From: Glycine soja
Lineage: Eukaryota > Streptophyta > Magnoliopsida > Fabales > Fabaceae
Reading direction: 5' to 3'
NCBI RefSeq assembly: GCF_004193775.1
Contig: NC_041009.1
Span: 45,439,534-45,503,533 of the forward strand
DNA length: 64,000 nucleotides
Shown piece after piece: positions 40,231 through 53,060 of the stretch. Each line of letters starts with the position of its first letter. The first letter of the stretch is position 1. The notes beneath the pieces were generated by a model. That model did not search any database, had not been told where the DNA came from, and worked only from the letters and a program-made list of their open reading frames with translations. The position numbers were made by a program, and so were the translations under genes.

Positions 40231-40637
40231 GATTATGTTTGACAAATTATTTTAGTTAATTTCTAATTTTTTTATTAGTCGAAAAAATTTATTTCACTGT
40301 TCAATAAATAAGTTTTTAAAGTAATTTGTAGTATTTTTTAGTAGTTCAAATGTTTTTTGAAATTTTACTTAAAATAGTAGTATTTTTAAAAATGTTAATT
40401 TCTAATTTTTTATATTTTATTTTATTTTTATCCTTAAAATATTTATTTAATTTATTTAATTTTTTTAAAATATGTCATTTTATATTTTTTTAATTATTTT
40501 AACAGTTAGTATTACTAAACATTTATGATTTAATAAGTTAACATAAAAACTTTCTAACTATCAATTAATTTTTTTAATTTTTAACTAACTTTTTAACTTT
40601 TAACTAATTCTTTTAACTAATTTTAGTAAACATAATC
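40231..40637. mobile_element. MITE of about 407 bp
   Basis: The left end is GATTATGTTTGACAAATTA and the right end, reverse complemented, is GATTATGTTTACTAAAATTA, followed on both sides by 'ttagttaa'. The interior is very AT-rich and non-coding. No clear target-site duplication was found, so the superfamily is not assigned. Confidence 0.55.
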
Positions 40638-41459
40638 ATACTTAACCTTCGGGTTGGCCTATGCATTACTTTACAATTAGCCATTCAAACGACTAATTTG
40701 CTCTTTATGGAATTTCGTCAAACACTGCTGGTCATTCTACACTGTTCTGAACAAAATTGAATCGAGAAACAACTTAAATGTTTGTGTCCCTTTCCTGTAA
40801 TCTTGTTAGGCACTAAAAAAAATGCAAAAGATCCAGCTTCCTTTGTCATATTGTTTGCCACTATATTCTTAAATGCTCATTTGCAACTTTGACTACCTCA
40901 ATGAAAGCTCAGCAGAGTACGTAGTGTTGTGCTATTTAATGCTAGTTAGGTTTTTCCTCGTTCTTACCTTTGACGCGCGAAAATACCAGATTGCACAGTA
41001 ATTAATTTTAGTTTGTTGATTGAAAATTTTGGGCATTTATTTCATGGTATAATTTTCCATTTTATAAAATATTATACTTAGAAATGTTAATCTCATAGAC
41101 ATGTTTGACTAGTATTTAGTTATTTTAGATGAAAAAATATTTAATTAAAAAGTTCAAAAAGTAATAGATAATTAGTATAGAAAATAGTCATTCTCACAAG
41201 AATGAGTTACCCACCTCTTCATAGAAATAGAATCCGCTTAAAACGTGAGAATGGAACTTTTCTGAAAGAAAAAAAAACATACATGAAATATATTTCCATA
41301 ACATTCTAAGAAACATGAAATTGTTTATTCTCTACATGTCTTTGCCGTGGTCTACATGTTTTGGCTTAAATGATAATAGTTAATATTTTTATTATTTATG
41401 ACTTGCAGATATGAAAATGATGAATTAAAAGAGAAAAAAATTGAAAAAATATAAAAAAA

Positions 41460-41800
41460 ATGAATAAGAAAGATTTTCAGCATTAGGCCCAAATCCACTA
41501 CAACAACTATAAGAAGGAAGACAAGGAGTCACACAACCCACACACTGGGTCTATCCCTTATGGGAAATCTTCTTTCCTTGTTATTAGTCATTTATTACCT
41601 TCTTTCATTCACCTCAACCCCCTAAAGTATAAAAGCCTCTCATGACAATGAGTGGCTAAATAACTAGTTAAGGCATGACAGACCTAAAAGCTGTATGATG
41701 TACTCACTATTTATCAATGCAATATCAAGTATTTTCTTTCCTATTATCTTTTTCTGTTTATCTTTTCATATATTCTGTTAGGGGTTAGATACTCGGAAGA
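41460..41800 (+). other. Possible solo-LTR or promoter-like fragment
   Basis: A GC-richer island in AT-rich DNA contains 'aagtataaaagcctctcatg' (TATA-like) and, about 80 bp on, 'tttatcaatgcaatatcaag' (a plant-type polyadenylation context). This spacing is like the U3-R-U5 layout of a short LTR. No second LTR, primer-binding site or terminal TG...CA with duplication was established. It could equally be an unannotated transcript start. Confidence 0.25.
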
Positions 41801-42579
41801 TGATAACTTTTAAATAAAATTTAAAGAAAGTATGCATGCATTAGTTTTAGGGACATTTTTGTAAACATCTAAAATTCAGACTTCATGCATTTTATTTGTT
41901 GAATCTTTTCAAACAGATTTGTGAGATAGATAAATAAAATAGGCTTGTCATCCTGAAGAACCATGGGCAAGTAAATGAATAGATGTGGGTAGGATAAAAT
42001 CACCTAAATTGATAAAGAAAAATCATAAAATCATACATCTTAATCACATAAGGCAGGTTAGGTCCCAATATTATCAAATTCTGATAACTTATCTTTTATC
42101 TATCTTATCTTTTACTTTTCTTATCTTATCTTTTATAATTTTTATTTAACATTTTTATCTTTTTAATACATACACTTGGTAAGAGTATTACATGACAAAT
42201 ATTCGTAAATCTAAAGAAAATAAATCAATAAATAACATAACTCCATGTTAAAAAAATATTGGCTCTCTAAAGTCCATACAAATCATATTAAATAAAATAT
42301 GGTGAAAAACTATTTATTAATTTAATCATTATAAATGAATAAAACTTGTGTCCAAATGTTATATTATTTCAGAGCATTCATAACCATAAAATAATAGTAA
42401 TATATAGTGGAGACTTAAATCTCTCATGCAACATCACCATCACAATCTTACATAAACTCATCTACAAGGGTGACATTCAGCCCAAACATAAACAAGACAA
42501 ATAGACAGAGAGTGAGATACATTTCAAATTAAATTTAAAACATTAAGGAAATCATAAAGATATAAGATACATTTACAAA

Positions 42580-44625
42580 CAATTGTGTTCCACAACACTA
42601 GTGTGCCTCATTATATCAAACATTCCATACACAAATTCACACATGAAATGCAATGCATATTAGACCCGTAGACTTGTATGCATGTGTTATCATTTTGGAA
42701 AACACTTTGAATGTAGATTAGGAGTCCATGTAGTCGATGAATTATCGCACAATGGGCAACCTGATACTATCACTCTTACCGAGATGACACCGGTAGCGAC
42801 ACATTAGGGTGTTTCGACCTTGTAAGGATACTCCAACACATGTGATCAACATGAGCTTAAAGAAGATTTCAAACCGTTGCACCTCCAAGGGCAGAGTCAT
42901 ACATCAACTTATGCATGATTCATAAATAATATGCACATGATTTATTTTTGAATTCCCTTGGAGATTCCTATTCCACAGGGATAGGTTCTCCTAACATTTT
43001 TTGCAACGCATACAGATACCATGACATATTACTTTCTCATATACTTGTGGACATCATGCATTCAGTCACAATATCAATCATGGGCACATTTACTCATTTA
43101 CACAACAATATCATCACATCACTTTATTCGTCAAATCATAAATATAAACATCATGCATCATACTATCATTCATTATGATATCAATATTACACACTTATTT
43201 TTCCTCCTATGTTACTATGACCTTCATAGAGTATAATAATCATGTCTAGAGTTGTAATAATCCTATTAAGTTGGTTCTTGTAATGTTACAAAGATAAGAA
43301 AGTTATCTACAACTTCTATGTTTACCTAAAAATCCCTTTCAATTGTTTAGCAACCTAAAATTAGGAAATATACAAACTAACAGCATAATTTTGGCAGTTT
43401 AACCTTTACTCACTAAAATTATAATATCTGGAGTTATATAAATCCTTTTTGAGTGAAATCAAATCCCTTAACTAGATAATCTAGGTATACAACTCTTATG
43501 AAGAACAAAAAGTCTAATTATATCATTTAAGTACACATTTTGGTGTTATAAGTTAACATTTTCTATAAAAAAATTAGCACGTGCATCCAAAATCATATCA
43601 AATTCAATTTCAAGAACATCAAAATGACAAAACATTAAAACATACAACAATCAAATTCACCCAAATCATAAGAAAACTAAATGCTTTAGGTTATTCATAA
43701 CACATCCAAGAAAATGAAATTGCTATAATCATAAACCTAAGATCATACAATCTACTTGTGACTCATTACCACTTATACAACAAAAGAAAAATAGAGAACT
43801 CACTATCTGTAACCTTAAATGAAGTAATTACTCAACAAGGAAAAGGAAGGAGATCTCGTGACCACTCCCAAGAATGCATTGACCCAATGGCTTCATCCAC
43901 CATGATCTTCACGACAATTCTTACTATAGCAAAAATTTGGTTGTGATTTAAAACACAATCTCAAGCTATCTAAATTCCCTGAGTTTGAAAACTCAAATGA
44001 AAATATAAAAATATTGACTGAGGGGCTCTGCACCTAAAGCTAAGCCCACTTAATTCTTTAGTGCATATAAGACTTGTTGGTTTCCTCTATATATAGGGTA
44101 AGAAAGGGGTTGGTGAGGTTATTTTGTTCATTGTGAGATTGAGTGTTTTTTATGATCAAGTGACCCACTTTGGAGCTGATTTTCTCTAATATAAAAGCTA
44201 ATTTTGATTTCTAAGGTGTGTGAATGAATTGTATATTTTTAACAAGCTTTCCAACAACGCAAAAAACACCTCAAATGGACAACTATAACTCAAGATATGA
44301 TGTGGTATATCTAGGGTTGTCATCATAAAACTAACACTAAACTTAGACAACTTTTCAAGTATTTTAACTATAAGAAGTTAATCTAATACTCTCCTAACAC
44401 CAAATATAATATAATAAAGACAATGACAACAACAACAATAATAATATACACAAAATACACATGTGTGTAGGAATACACACACTATCACAACACAAGTACA
44501 TGTTTAGTACAAAATCAATAATATACAAATAATAATAATAAATATTTACAGAAAATATACCAGAAGGGTCCTAATAAGAGTTTTTCTTATGGTATATTCC
44601 TAGTATTCAAAACTTGGGGTGTTAT
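42580..44625 (-). repeat. Unclassified repeat, inverse relative of 0.7-1.06 kb
   Basis: The segment 42640-42890, read on the minus strand, aligns along its length with 790-1060 of the plus strand (shared phrases are given in that entry). The block ends near 44614-44624 in 'ggggtgttata', a phrase often at the end of plant LTR-type repeats (GGGGTGTTACA). No protein-coding part was recognised. Short frames here (62-76 codons) are not credible genes. Confidence 0.45.
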
Positions 44626-47600
44626 AAAGTTAACACATTATATTTAATCAATAAATGACTTAATTTTTTTTTCTTCTTTCATTCAATTGTCTTGGTCAAG
44701 GTCTTAATTCTATCATAGAGTTTAAATTTATTGCTTAGAGTTGATAGATTCTTTATTGATTAATCATTAATTCTACAAGTATTTAATCATATTCAATATT
44801 CATTCAACTAATGCCCTAAGACATTAGGTGCCCAAAATTAAAATATAACACATAACTTGTTAATTAACATATCAAGGTAATATTAACTATAAGAAATTCT
44901 CAATTGAATCTGTTCAGTAATGACATCCATATATACATTATCTATATATGCAATTTAATAAATGAGATATATTAATTTTTATCCAATAAAGACCATTACA
45001 TATATATTGATCTATCTGAATTATTGATGACATATTTACAATAACCTTACAATAAAAAAATTAGATTAAAATTACAAACGACTTATTTCTCATTATCATA
45101 ATTTGTATCATGATAACAAATCTCTAATTTTAACCAAGGACTTATCAACTTAACAATTTAATAAAATAATAACTATGATAATAAAATAAAGAATAATTAT
45201 TTACTAAAATTGATAACATGATAAATTGAATCTTCAACATACACATTTATTCCACGAAAGATATCATATTAAGATAGAGATAAAACACAAAAAGACATAA
45301 AACAAGATTAGTATCTTAATGTTTATTTCTTTTTCTTTTTAATGTTATGCTGTGCTGTTATCCTATTTTCCTAATACAGCATTTTATATTGAGGAGAGGG
45401 GGGGGGGGGTGTTCAGGAGTTCTTTTGAACCAAGACAATTTTCTTTTTTGCTCATTCTAGTAAATGATGAAGTAATTTTAACATGAGTTTTAGGGATGTG
45501 CATGGTTATCACCATAAGCAAATCAACCTTGTGCTCAATGCAAAGATTCTGTCAATCCCGAGCTCATCAGACATGCAAGCATGCCACGATAAATGAGTTA
45601 TTTAGCTTGTATTCTTAAAACCATCCTTGTTTGTTGTAGCACACTATTCAAAATTTACGCTTTTTTTTTCTTTTTAGTTATGCAAGAGGAGTAAAACTAT
45701 TTCCTCCTATATATCTTACTACTATTTTTTAAGAAAAATATTGAACGGAAAAATAATTACATTTGACATATTAAAAATATAAAAATCATTCAATTTTTTA
45801 AAAAATTTTAGTAAACTAGGAAGATTCTGAATTATTTATTTAAGGAGTATGACCGATATTTTGTGCATGTATTTTCTTGTAGTAGTCATCATTCATCACT
45901 GTTTAACCATTGTAGTATATATTATTGTAGGGACAAACAATTTTATAATCCCATGTTTAATGGCCATTATTTTTAGGGTTTTTTTTATACTTTTTTTATT
46001 ATTTTAAGCTCTATATTGTTTTGCATACTTATAGCCAATCATTCTCTTTAAAATTTGTGATATCCGAATTCATTTATTTTGACAACTTTGACAGCTAGCT
46101 TTATCTAAAACCTTTAAAAAAATACTTTTCTGAAAGAAAAAAAATGAAACAAAGATCTCTTAAGTCATGGTGCGTGGATGCTGATGCATCTAGAATTTGA
46201 GCCAATAATTTTGTTTCAAATGATATCAATGACTGGTAACAATGAATTGAAGTTTGCTGAACAGGTATATCTAAAATATTTAAGTTATAGCTGGTTCAGA
46301 AAAGACAATAAGTGCATAGTTCTCCACCTTAATTTTTTTTTATGTCTCTACTTCACTCTTCTTTTGTTCATCTTCAAATATACTCGGTGTTTTGCTCGAT
46401 TGCATTGTGTTGTAACTTGGGGTTAGGGTTGATATATAGGAGCATGGAGTTTAAATGCAAATTTAGTCAGCATAACAAAAAAAAAACACACACTAGTAGT
46501 TGTGGAGTTTGAGAAATAAACAAGAGAAAAAATGATAAAAAGTGAAGTCCCTTATAATATTAGAAATGTGTTTTTTTAATATTAGTTAAAATGCAAGTGA
46601 AAAATATTAAATAAAAGTAAATTTTATTTTATTTAATAAGTTGCACATAAACTTCAATTAATAAAAAAATGTATTTAAGTGTTTTTGCCGACATTTCTTA
46701 TCATGTAATATACATATGTTGATGCATATAGGGTGCAACCTGACATGTGGTTCTTCGTAACTCAAGGGGACAACCGACGCCTACTCCTCTCTCTCCATTT
46801 ACTATTCAAATTTTGCATAATTAAGTGATTGATGTGGACCATGCTAGAGGGCATGGGCATTTGTCTTTCATGGTAGTTATCAATCATCAAAACAGTAAGA
46901 TTAAAAAGCTTTAATGGGAGATTATTTTGTTTGTTGAGAGCCCCATGTATATGTATTTAGATTCTTCTTCATTTTATGGGCATGCATGCAGCTTGCATAT
47001 GTATATGTTACACTTTTGGTTTTGATTTTCATTTATCACCTACTGGCTACTGCTCTTCGATCTAGACAGATACACATGTGACAAATGAGAATTATTCTCA
47101 TGCATGGCTGGTTAAGTATGTATCACGCCGCAAATTAATGTGAGAGTGATGTGTGGTAAATGGAGTAATTAAACAAAGAATTATACACTTATTAGGTTTA
47201 TACATATATATATACACTAGAGATAAAAAAAAAAGTATGTAAAAGATAGCAGGTAATGCAATGTGATTAAAAAGAGAGATATACAAAAACAAAAAGTAAA
47301 AGGGAATGAAGGTATTATATAAGTGTATAGATATCATTGTTGTTAAACTAATTTACTTATCTTTCACTTCATTGTTCCCATGCTGTTATATGTTAGTAGT
47401 ATTATTAAGCTCAATGGCTATATTTATAAAGCCACACCTTTATATCTCCACCTTAATAATTTCCTCCAGTAATGGTATTTTATTTAGCATTACGAGGCAA
47501 CTGTAAGTAAAGCTTGGTAAATATGTTAAAAAAGGAAACGTGGCATTTGAATTTTATTTTGGTGCCTTCTCAAAATGTATAATAGAACAAAATCATATGT

Positions 47601-48890
47601 ACGACATTACAGAAGTATTTATTTTTACTCCATTTAAAATATAATGACAGAAAAAAAAAAGTTAGAATCATTTTGTTTCTCTTCACATGTCAAACACTCT
47701 TATAAGAAAAGAGAATACATTAAATCCCAAAAGAAAGTATGAAGTTAAAAAAAAAAAATTAGGTAACAAAAAGGATAAATTGAGACAAAGTAAAGGAAGA
47801 CATCCCAACCAGATTGACACTCCTCCACTTACTTCACAAAAACACAAAACCTCAATATATAGATAATAACAGAAAAAGCAATTGCAAAAGGGGTTGGGAG
47901 AATATAAATCAAACCCCAGCCAAGAACAGATAGCAACTATCTGAATCTATAAAAGGGGCAATTATTCCTATTTATAAAGAAAAAACTCACTGATGAAAAG
48001 CTTAAATATATTTTTCCTATCTAATTAACATATATCCTTTTTTCAAACACCCATGTCGAGATAAAGGAGACCTTTGTTCACAATGAGGTTGATGCGATGC
48101 TCGATGTTCTTTGTTGTTATCGTCGATGATGTAGTTGTTGGACTCGAGTCGTTGGACTCAAGGTGGTCATAGAAGGCAACGATGGTTTGGTCGAAGGAGA
48201 CACCAGCCTTGACAAGGATGGTGGTAAATATGGGGCGTTGGAGGGAAAGGTTCGAAAAGGAAGAAATAAAAATATTAAGTTTAAATCGATTCGAGAGTCA
48301 TTCAAACTAATTCTAAACACATGTTTCTCTAAAAATTACTAAATATGTGAAAATTAAAAAGTGAAAGTAATGATATGACATTTCATATGGCATGTCATCA
48401 CTTAATGATCTTATACTAATAAGTATCAAAGCCAAAAAATTAAAAAGGTTAGATAAAAAAAAGATATATCTCAAGTAGAAAAAATATATTTAAATCCTAA
48501 TGAAAATAGAAATAGGCTCCTAACAAGCAATATTGTCCGGTATGTATCTAAATGTATGTTTTTTTAAAGGATGTATGTTGTTAATTTATACTCTTTAAGG
48601 TTGTTCAAATATCCGCAAAAAAAATGATTGTTCAAATATAATAAATAGTACAAATTGTCTTTTCACCCTTTTTGTTCTTCACCTAACTTTCTACTCCCTT
48701 TAAATGTGATATTACTCTTAGATATTGAAATTATTCGATAGCTTTATAAATTTTGTACGGTGGGCGTATTTGGTTAATATTCTAACTAAACACTTCTTCA
48801 ACAATTTTTTTATTAAAAAATTGTACATTACATATAAATTTGACTAAAAAAATAAAATAATTTATTTTTGATAAATTAATTTTAGAAGTT
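44626..48890. other. Intergenic AT-rich region without recognisable gene
   Basis: It holds simple sequence (a run of about 12 G at 45399-45410, AT runs near 47200) and RY-type CATGCATG words (for example 46981-46988). A GC-richer block at 48060-48270 has a 67-codon minus-strand frame with no recognised similarity. Nothing here supports a gene. Confidence 0.4.
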
Positions 48891-48893
48891 TAT

Positions 48894-49125
48894 TATTCTC
48901 CCTGTCCCATTATAATTATCATTTTAAGTTATTTTGCACACAAAAAAAATTAATAAATGAATGAAAAAGAATAACAATATTATAAAATTAAACCTATCAT
49001 TATTAATTCATTTTTAATTTTAGTTGTCCATATCATAAATATTATAATGGATATAAGTGAAAAAAAAATTAATATTATATCAAAAAGCTAAAATAATGAC
49101 TATTTTGGGATAAATTGTTTTCTTC
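48894..49125. mobile_element. Stowaway-like MITE
   Basis: The left end 'ctccctgtcccattataatt' and the right end 'aatgactattttgggataaa' are the two diverged inverted termini expected of a CTCCCTCCGTCCCA..-type Stowaway element. The interior is AT-rich and non-coding, about 230 bp. Confidence 0.55.
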
Positions 49126-49212
49126 TTATATGAAAGTTAGTAGTACTGTCTCATTCTTATGTCTTTTGATGTTTTAGCTTTCTATTGTTTCCCAAAATAA
49201 TTGATATTTTAG

Positions 49213-49621
49213 GGTGTGTTTGGTTTGTATTTTCATTTTCTGTTTTCATTTCCTGTTTTCATTTTTTGAAAATTGTTTTTATTTTCAAAAGATTTGAATT
49301 CTGAAAACATGTTTGGTTTGATTTTTTGTTTTCTGTTTTCATGAAATAAAAATACTGAAAATTTATAATATATTGACTTATTGTTTTTTTTATTTTTAGA
49401 TTTGTTTAAAACTACATTCATTGTCACTGCAATTTCATTTTAATCAAAATGAGGTTTCTGTTCTCAACTGAAAATACTGAAAACGAAAATTTATTGTTTT
49501 CATTTTCTAGTTGTTCCCTGTTTTCATTTTCACTGAAAATGTTTTCAGAAATCAAACCAAACATATTTTCATCACTGTTTTCAGTGAAAATGAAAACAGA
49601 AAACAACCAAACCAAACACCC
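49213..49621. mobile_element. MITE of about 410 bp, Tourist-like ends
   Basis: The left terminus GGGTGTGTTTGGTTTG and right terminus CCAAACCAAACACCCC form an inverted repeat, with TTA just outside each end ('tttta' before, 'ttagaa' after). That is consistent with a 3-bp duplication of PIF/Harbinger-type insertion. The interior is a foldback built from many 'tttcattttc'/'gaaaatgaaa' words, which explains the open frames on both strands. Confidence 0.65.
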
Positions 49622-50427
49622 CTTAGAATTTCAAAGGCTAATTAATGTTCTCCCCCTCAAATATACCCTTATTTACTCACTACTGTTATTATAAGACTTT
49701 TTGGATTATTGCACACCTCACAAGAAAAAATGGTTAATTTAGTTATTTTCATTAAATATGTCAACTATTTATATTATTATATCAAAATTATTTATCATTT
49801 TTTTATCTTTTTATCCATTTAATTGTTTTTCATTAATTTTTTGAGAGAGAATAATTAAATACACGTATTTAAGAAAAAAATTAAATTAATACATCTAAAT
49901 ATTAGAGAAGAGTCTTATAAAAAAAGAACAAATAAATTTTTGAAAAAAGATTTTGTAATTAAGGATAAAAAGAGTAGATATTAAAAATAAAGGTATCAAA
50001 TAAGGACATTTTAGTTTAAATACACCAATTTTTAATTCTATTAAATGTTTTTTTAATATGTATGTAATAATCTTAAACACCAAATGAGACAAATCTAAGT
50101 ATTAGTAGTTAAATAAATATTAACCAATGTCTTAAGGGTATTAATTAAAAAACTTAAAGTAAAAATATTTTTATCATAAGATTAAAAATTATATTATTCA
50201 TGATATTTTTTTATGATTGCTAAGCTAAATATTTTTATTTTTTATGGTTGGTAAGCTAAATATTTTTATTTTTATTCTTTAATTAATGTATCAAGGACGA
50301 AGATTAATAGTTATTATCCTCGCACACTCGTGTAAAAATTTCTAGATCTCTGTGCATAGTCTAATTAGTGCAGTATTATCCTTATCGTTATCAATTATCA
50401 ACTTTATACTTCGTCAATTGTCATATG

Positions 50428-51550
50428 CAGTGGCGGAGCCAGAAAAATTATAAAGTCTGGGCAAAAATTTAAAGATAGCAAATTCACATTGTATATAATA
50501 TGTAAATAGTAATCAATCAAAATAAAAGAGATTCGTCATTTTGTCAACAAAAATATAGTTTAAAATAAAAGAGATAAACATAATCTTACAATAGCGGGTT
50601 AAATAAAATTACGAGGCAAGTGTCCTTTCCGAGACTTCTTTGCGGTAAATGTTCGAATAATATCAATATCATCAAGTGACTTGAATATCTCCCGCTCGGT
50701 GTAACATACCATCAAGTCATTGAACCACACATCGTTGATCTTATTGCGCAATTTAGACTTGATAATCTTCATGGCTGAAAAAGCTCTTTCAACGGATGCT
50801 GTCGACACCGGCAATATCAAAGCTAGCTCAATAAGTTTATAAACCAATGGAAAAATACCAAATGTTTCTCAGTTTGAACCATCTTCATAGCCAAACTTTG
50901 AACATCTTCACAAGTGGAAAAAGAAGCATTTCTTCTCACTTGAAGCACATAAGTTTCAAGTTGATCCCTAATTGTTCCTCGGTCATCATCAGAAAAGTCT
51001 GCATGATAAATATCAGCAAGACGAGCAAGCTTATCAACATCAAACTTGGAGAAAGAGTTCTTGAGGTCAAGACATGAGAAGCAATCAAGTATAATGTTAC
51101 TTCCTTCACTAAAGCGGTGATCCATCTCCACACATATTTTATCAATAGCAACATAAAAAATCTCTGCACGGTAATGATGAAGATTAGTGATAGTCCTCCC
51201 TTCTGCTCTTGAACGACCCCGAACTGGTATTTCGTCATCCATATTTGGTACCAGAATACTTTTAGCAACACAAAATCCTTGGACATCGGCAAAAAAATTA
51301 TTCCAGCCACTCTCTCTCATTGTGCCCAACCGAGCTTTGACAACATCAACTAATTCCATGGCATTCACAATATTAAGATCTTTTCTTTGCAATATATTTG
51401 AAAGCTCGTTTGTTTCCTATGACCTGGATCACGCACAATCTCATTTGGGTTAAACTCATTAACCACATTAGGTGGCGGTTCTAATTCGGCTTCTTGTTGT
51501 ACAACATTCACATTCTCAATACTTGCTCTATCAACCAAAAATCTCCTCAT
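50428..51550 (-). pseudogene. Internally deleted hAT transposase (zinc-finger MYM-type 1-like)
   Basis: Three minus-strand pieces belong to one hAT transposase. Piece 1 (51550-about 51420) encodes the N-terminal MRRFLVDRASIENVNV...NEIVRDPGHRKQ, typical of ZMYM1-like elements. It then jumps directly to LSNILQRKDLNIVNAMELV, in another frame (about 51415-50855), skipping the zinc-finger and most of the catalytic domain. After a 2-nt excess in a T run near 50853, the frame shifts again to the dimerisation region LALILPVSTASVERAFSAMKI (50847-50599). One end of the element is visible: CAGTGGCGGAGCCAG at 50428-50442 is the usual terminal repeat of this group. The other end was not found intact. The protein cannot be made. 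Confidence 0.8.
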
Positions 51551-53060
51551 CTCTGAAATTAAATGATCTTAAGTTAATACTCAATTAACAATTAAAATCA
51601 TAAGAATCAAAATTTAAATAAGAACAGTTTTTCAAAATAAAAGTAATCTCTTATGATTTATAAAGAGTAGGAACAAACATTATATTATATTCAATTAAAC
51701 ACCATTATAGAAACTAATAAAATTAGATAACCAAAAGAAACCTTTATTGTAGATAATTTATCTATCAATAAACAAATTTACAAGTGGTATGATTCCACGG
51801 TAAAAGATCTTTTTACTGCTATTATAAATAATACTATATGCTTATAATATTACTAGATACACACTTTAGTTTGACTTATCAATAAAACTTTTATAACCAA
51901 TGAATCTTGCTGTGTAGTAGCTTAATCTGACACTTAGCAGCACACAAAATGACAAAATATATTATAAAGTAAATATTTTTTATAATGAAATTTATTGAAG
52001 TTATCAGTATGATACAATATTATAATTTCACCATATGAGATTTTAGATAAACTTGAAAAATATGGGACCCATTTTCACAATGTTAGTACTTCTATATAAC
52101 ATAAAATATTTAACCTTTCAAAGACAAACCCAAATTTTTCTTCTTCTCTGTGTCTGCTACTACTAGGCGGTGCAAATAAACCCAAATTTTTCTTCTTCTT
52201 CTCTGCTACCTTTGTGTTAATTGTTTCAATTTAAAACCACAATCAGTTGAAATTAAACAATTACTAACCGAAAAAAAAAGGGGAAGGCGGTAGTCGGAAA
52301 AGAACCAGTAGGTGTCGATGGCGGAAGCTTTAAGGTTTCTACAGTGTTGCTGCGGTGACGAAGCTTTACTTCTTTTGTTTCTGTTACCTATATTTTTGCC
52401 CTTTTAATTTTTAACTCTTACAATTGTTTTGCCCTTTCAATTTCTTGCCCTTTCTTTAATATTTTTCTTTTAATTTTCTCCATTTTTATGTTTGTGTAAA
52501 ATTATTTCATAATTTATATATAAGTATTTATTTATTATATATTATAAATTTTAGTTATATAAAATAAACATTCACTAAAATACTAGTAATTGATAAATGT
52601 ACAACTTAGATTTATAGAACAACATCACATGATATTTGCTTTAAGCTCATAGTAAATTTGTGAAAAAGCTGACCAATAATAATGAATTCATGTGATTGGT
52701 GTTTCTATAGTTGTTATTACCCTATTGCATGAATTATCGTAATTATTGTTTACAAAGGATAAATAAATGAGAAGGAAAATTCTACCAAGAAAAAAAAAAA
52801 AAAGAGTGAAGGATAAGAATACACAGTCCACAAAAAGGGTTATGCCAGCTAGTTCAACTAACTATTTAACATCAAGATACTTTTTGTTGAATCTGCGTGC
52901 TAAACATGATAGTTGCCCGTTTAATTCATTAATAAAGAAAAATAATAGTACAGCACCAAAAAAAAAAAGAAAAATATTAGTAACATAAAATTAAAAGGGT
53001 TATGCCAGAGCCTGGGCAATTGCCCAGGGTAGCCGGGCCTTGAAATCGCCTATGGATATG
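51551..53060. mobile_element. Probable upstream part of the hAT relic
   Basis: This is the sequence beyond the transposase N-terminus. A GC-richer patch at about 52280-52370 and CCTGGGCAATTGCCCAGGGTAGCC at about 53010-53033 resemble subterminal sequence of such elements. 'cttgaaatcgcctatg' (53039-53054) could be a worn counterpart of the CTGGCTCCGCCACTG end, with about 9 of 15 matches. No matching 8-bp target duplication was found, so this boundary is tentative. Confidence 0.3.

Noticed and set aside
48117..48320. 67-codon minus-strand frame rich in P, S, L
   Set aside because: Short, no family resemblance, likely fragment of an unclassified repeat.
49233..49694. Several 60-80-codon frames on both strands
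   Set aside because: They lie within a MITE made of repeated 'gaaaatgaaa' words; composition is N/E/K or F/S only.
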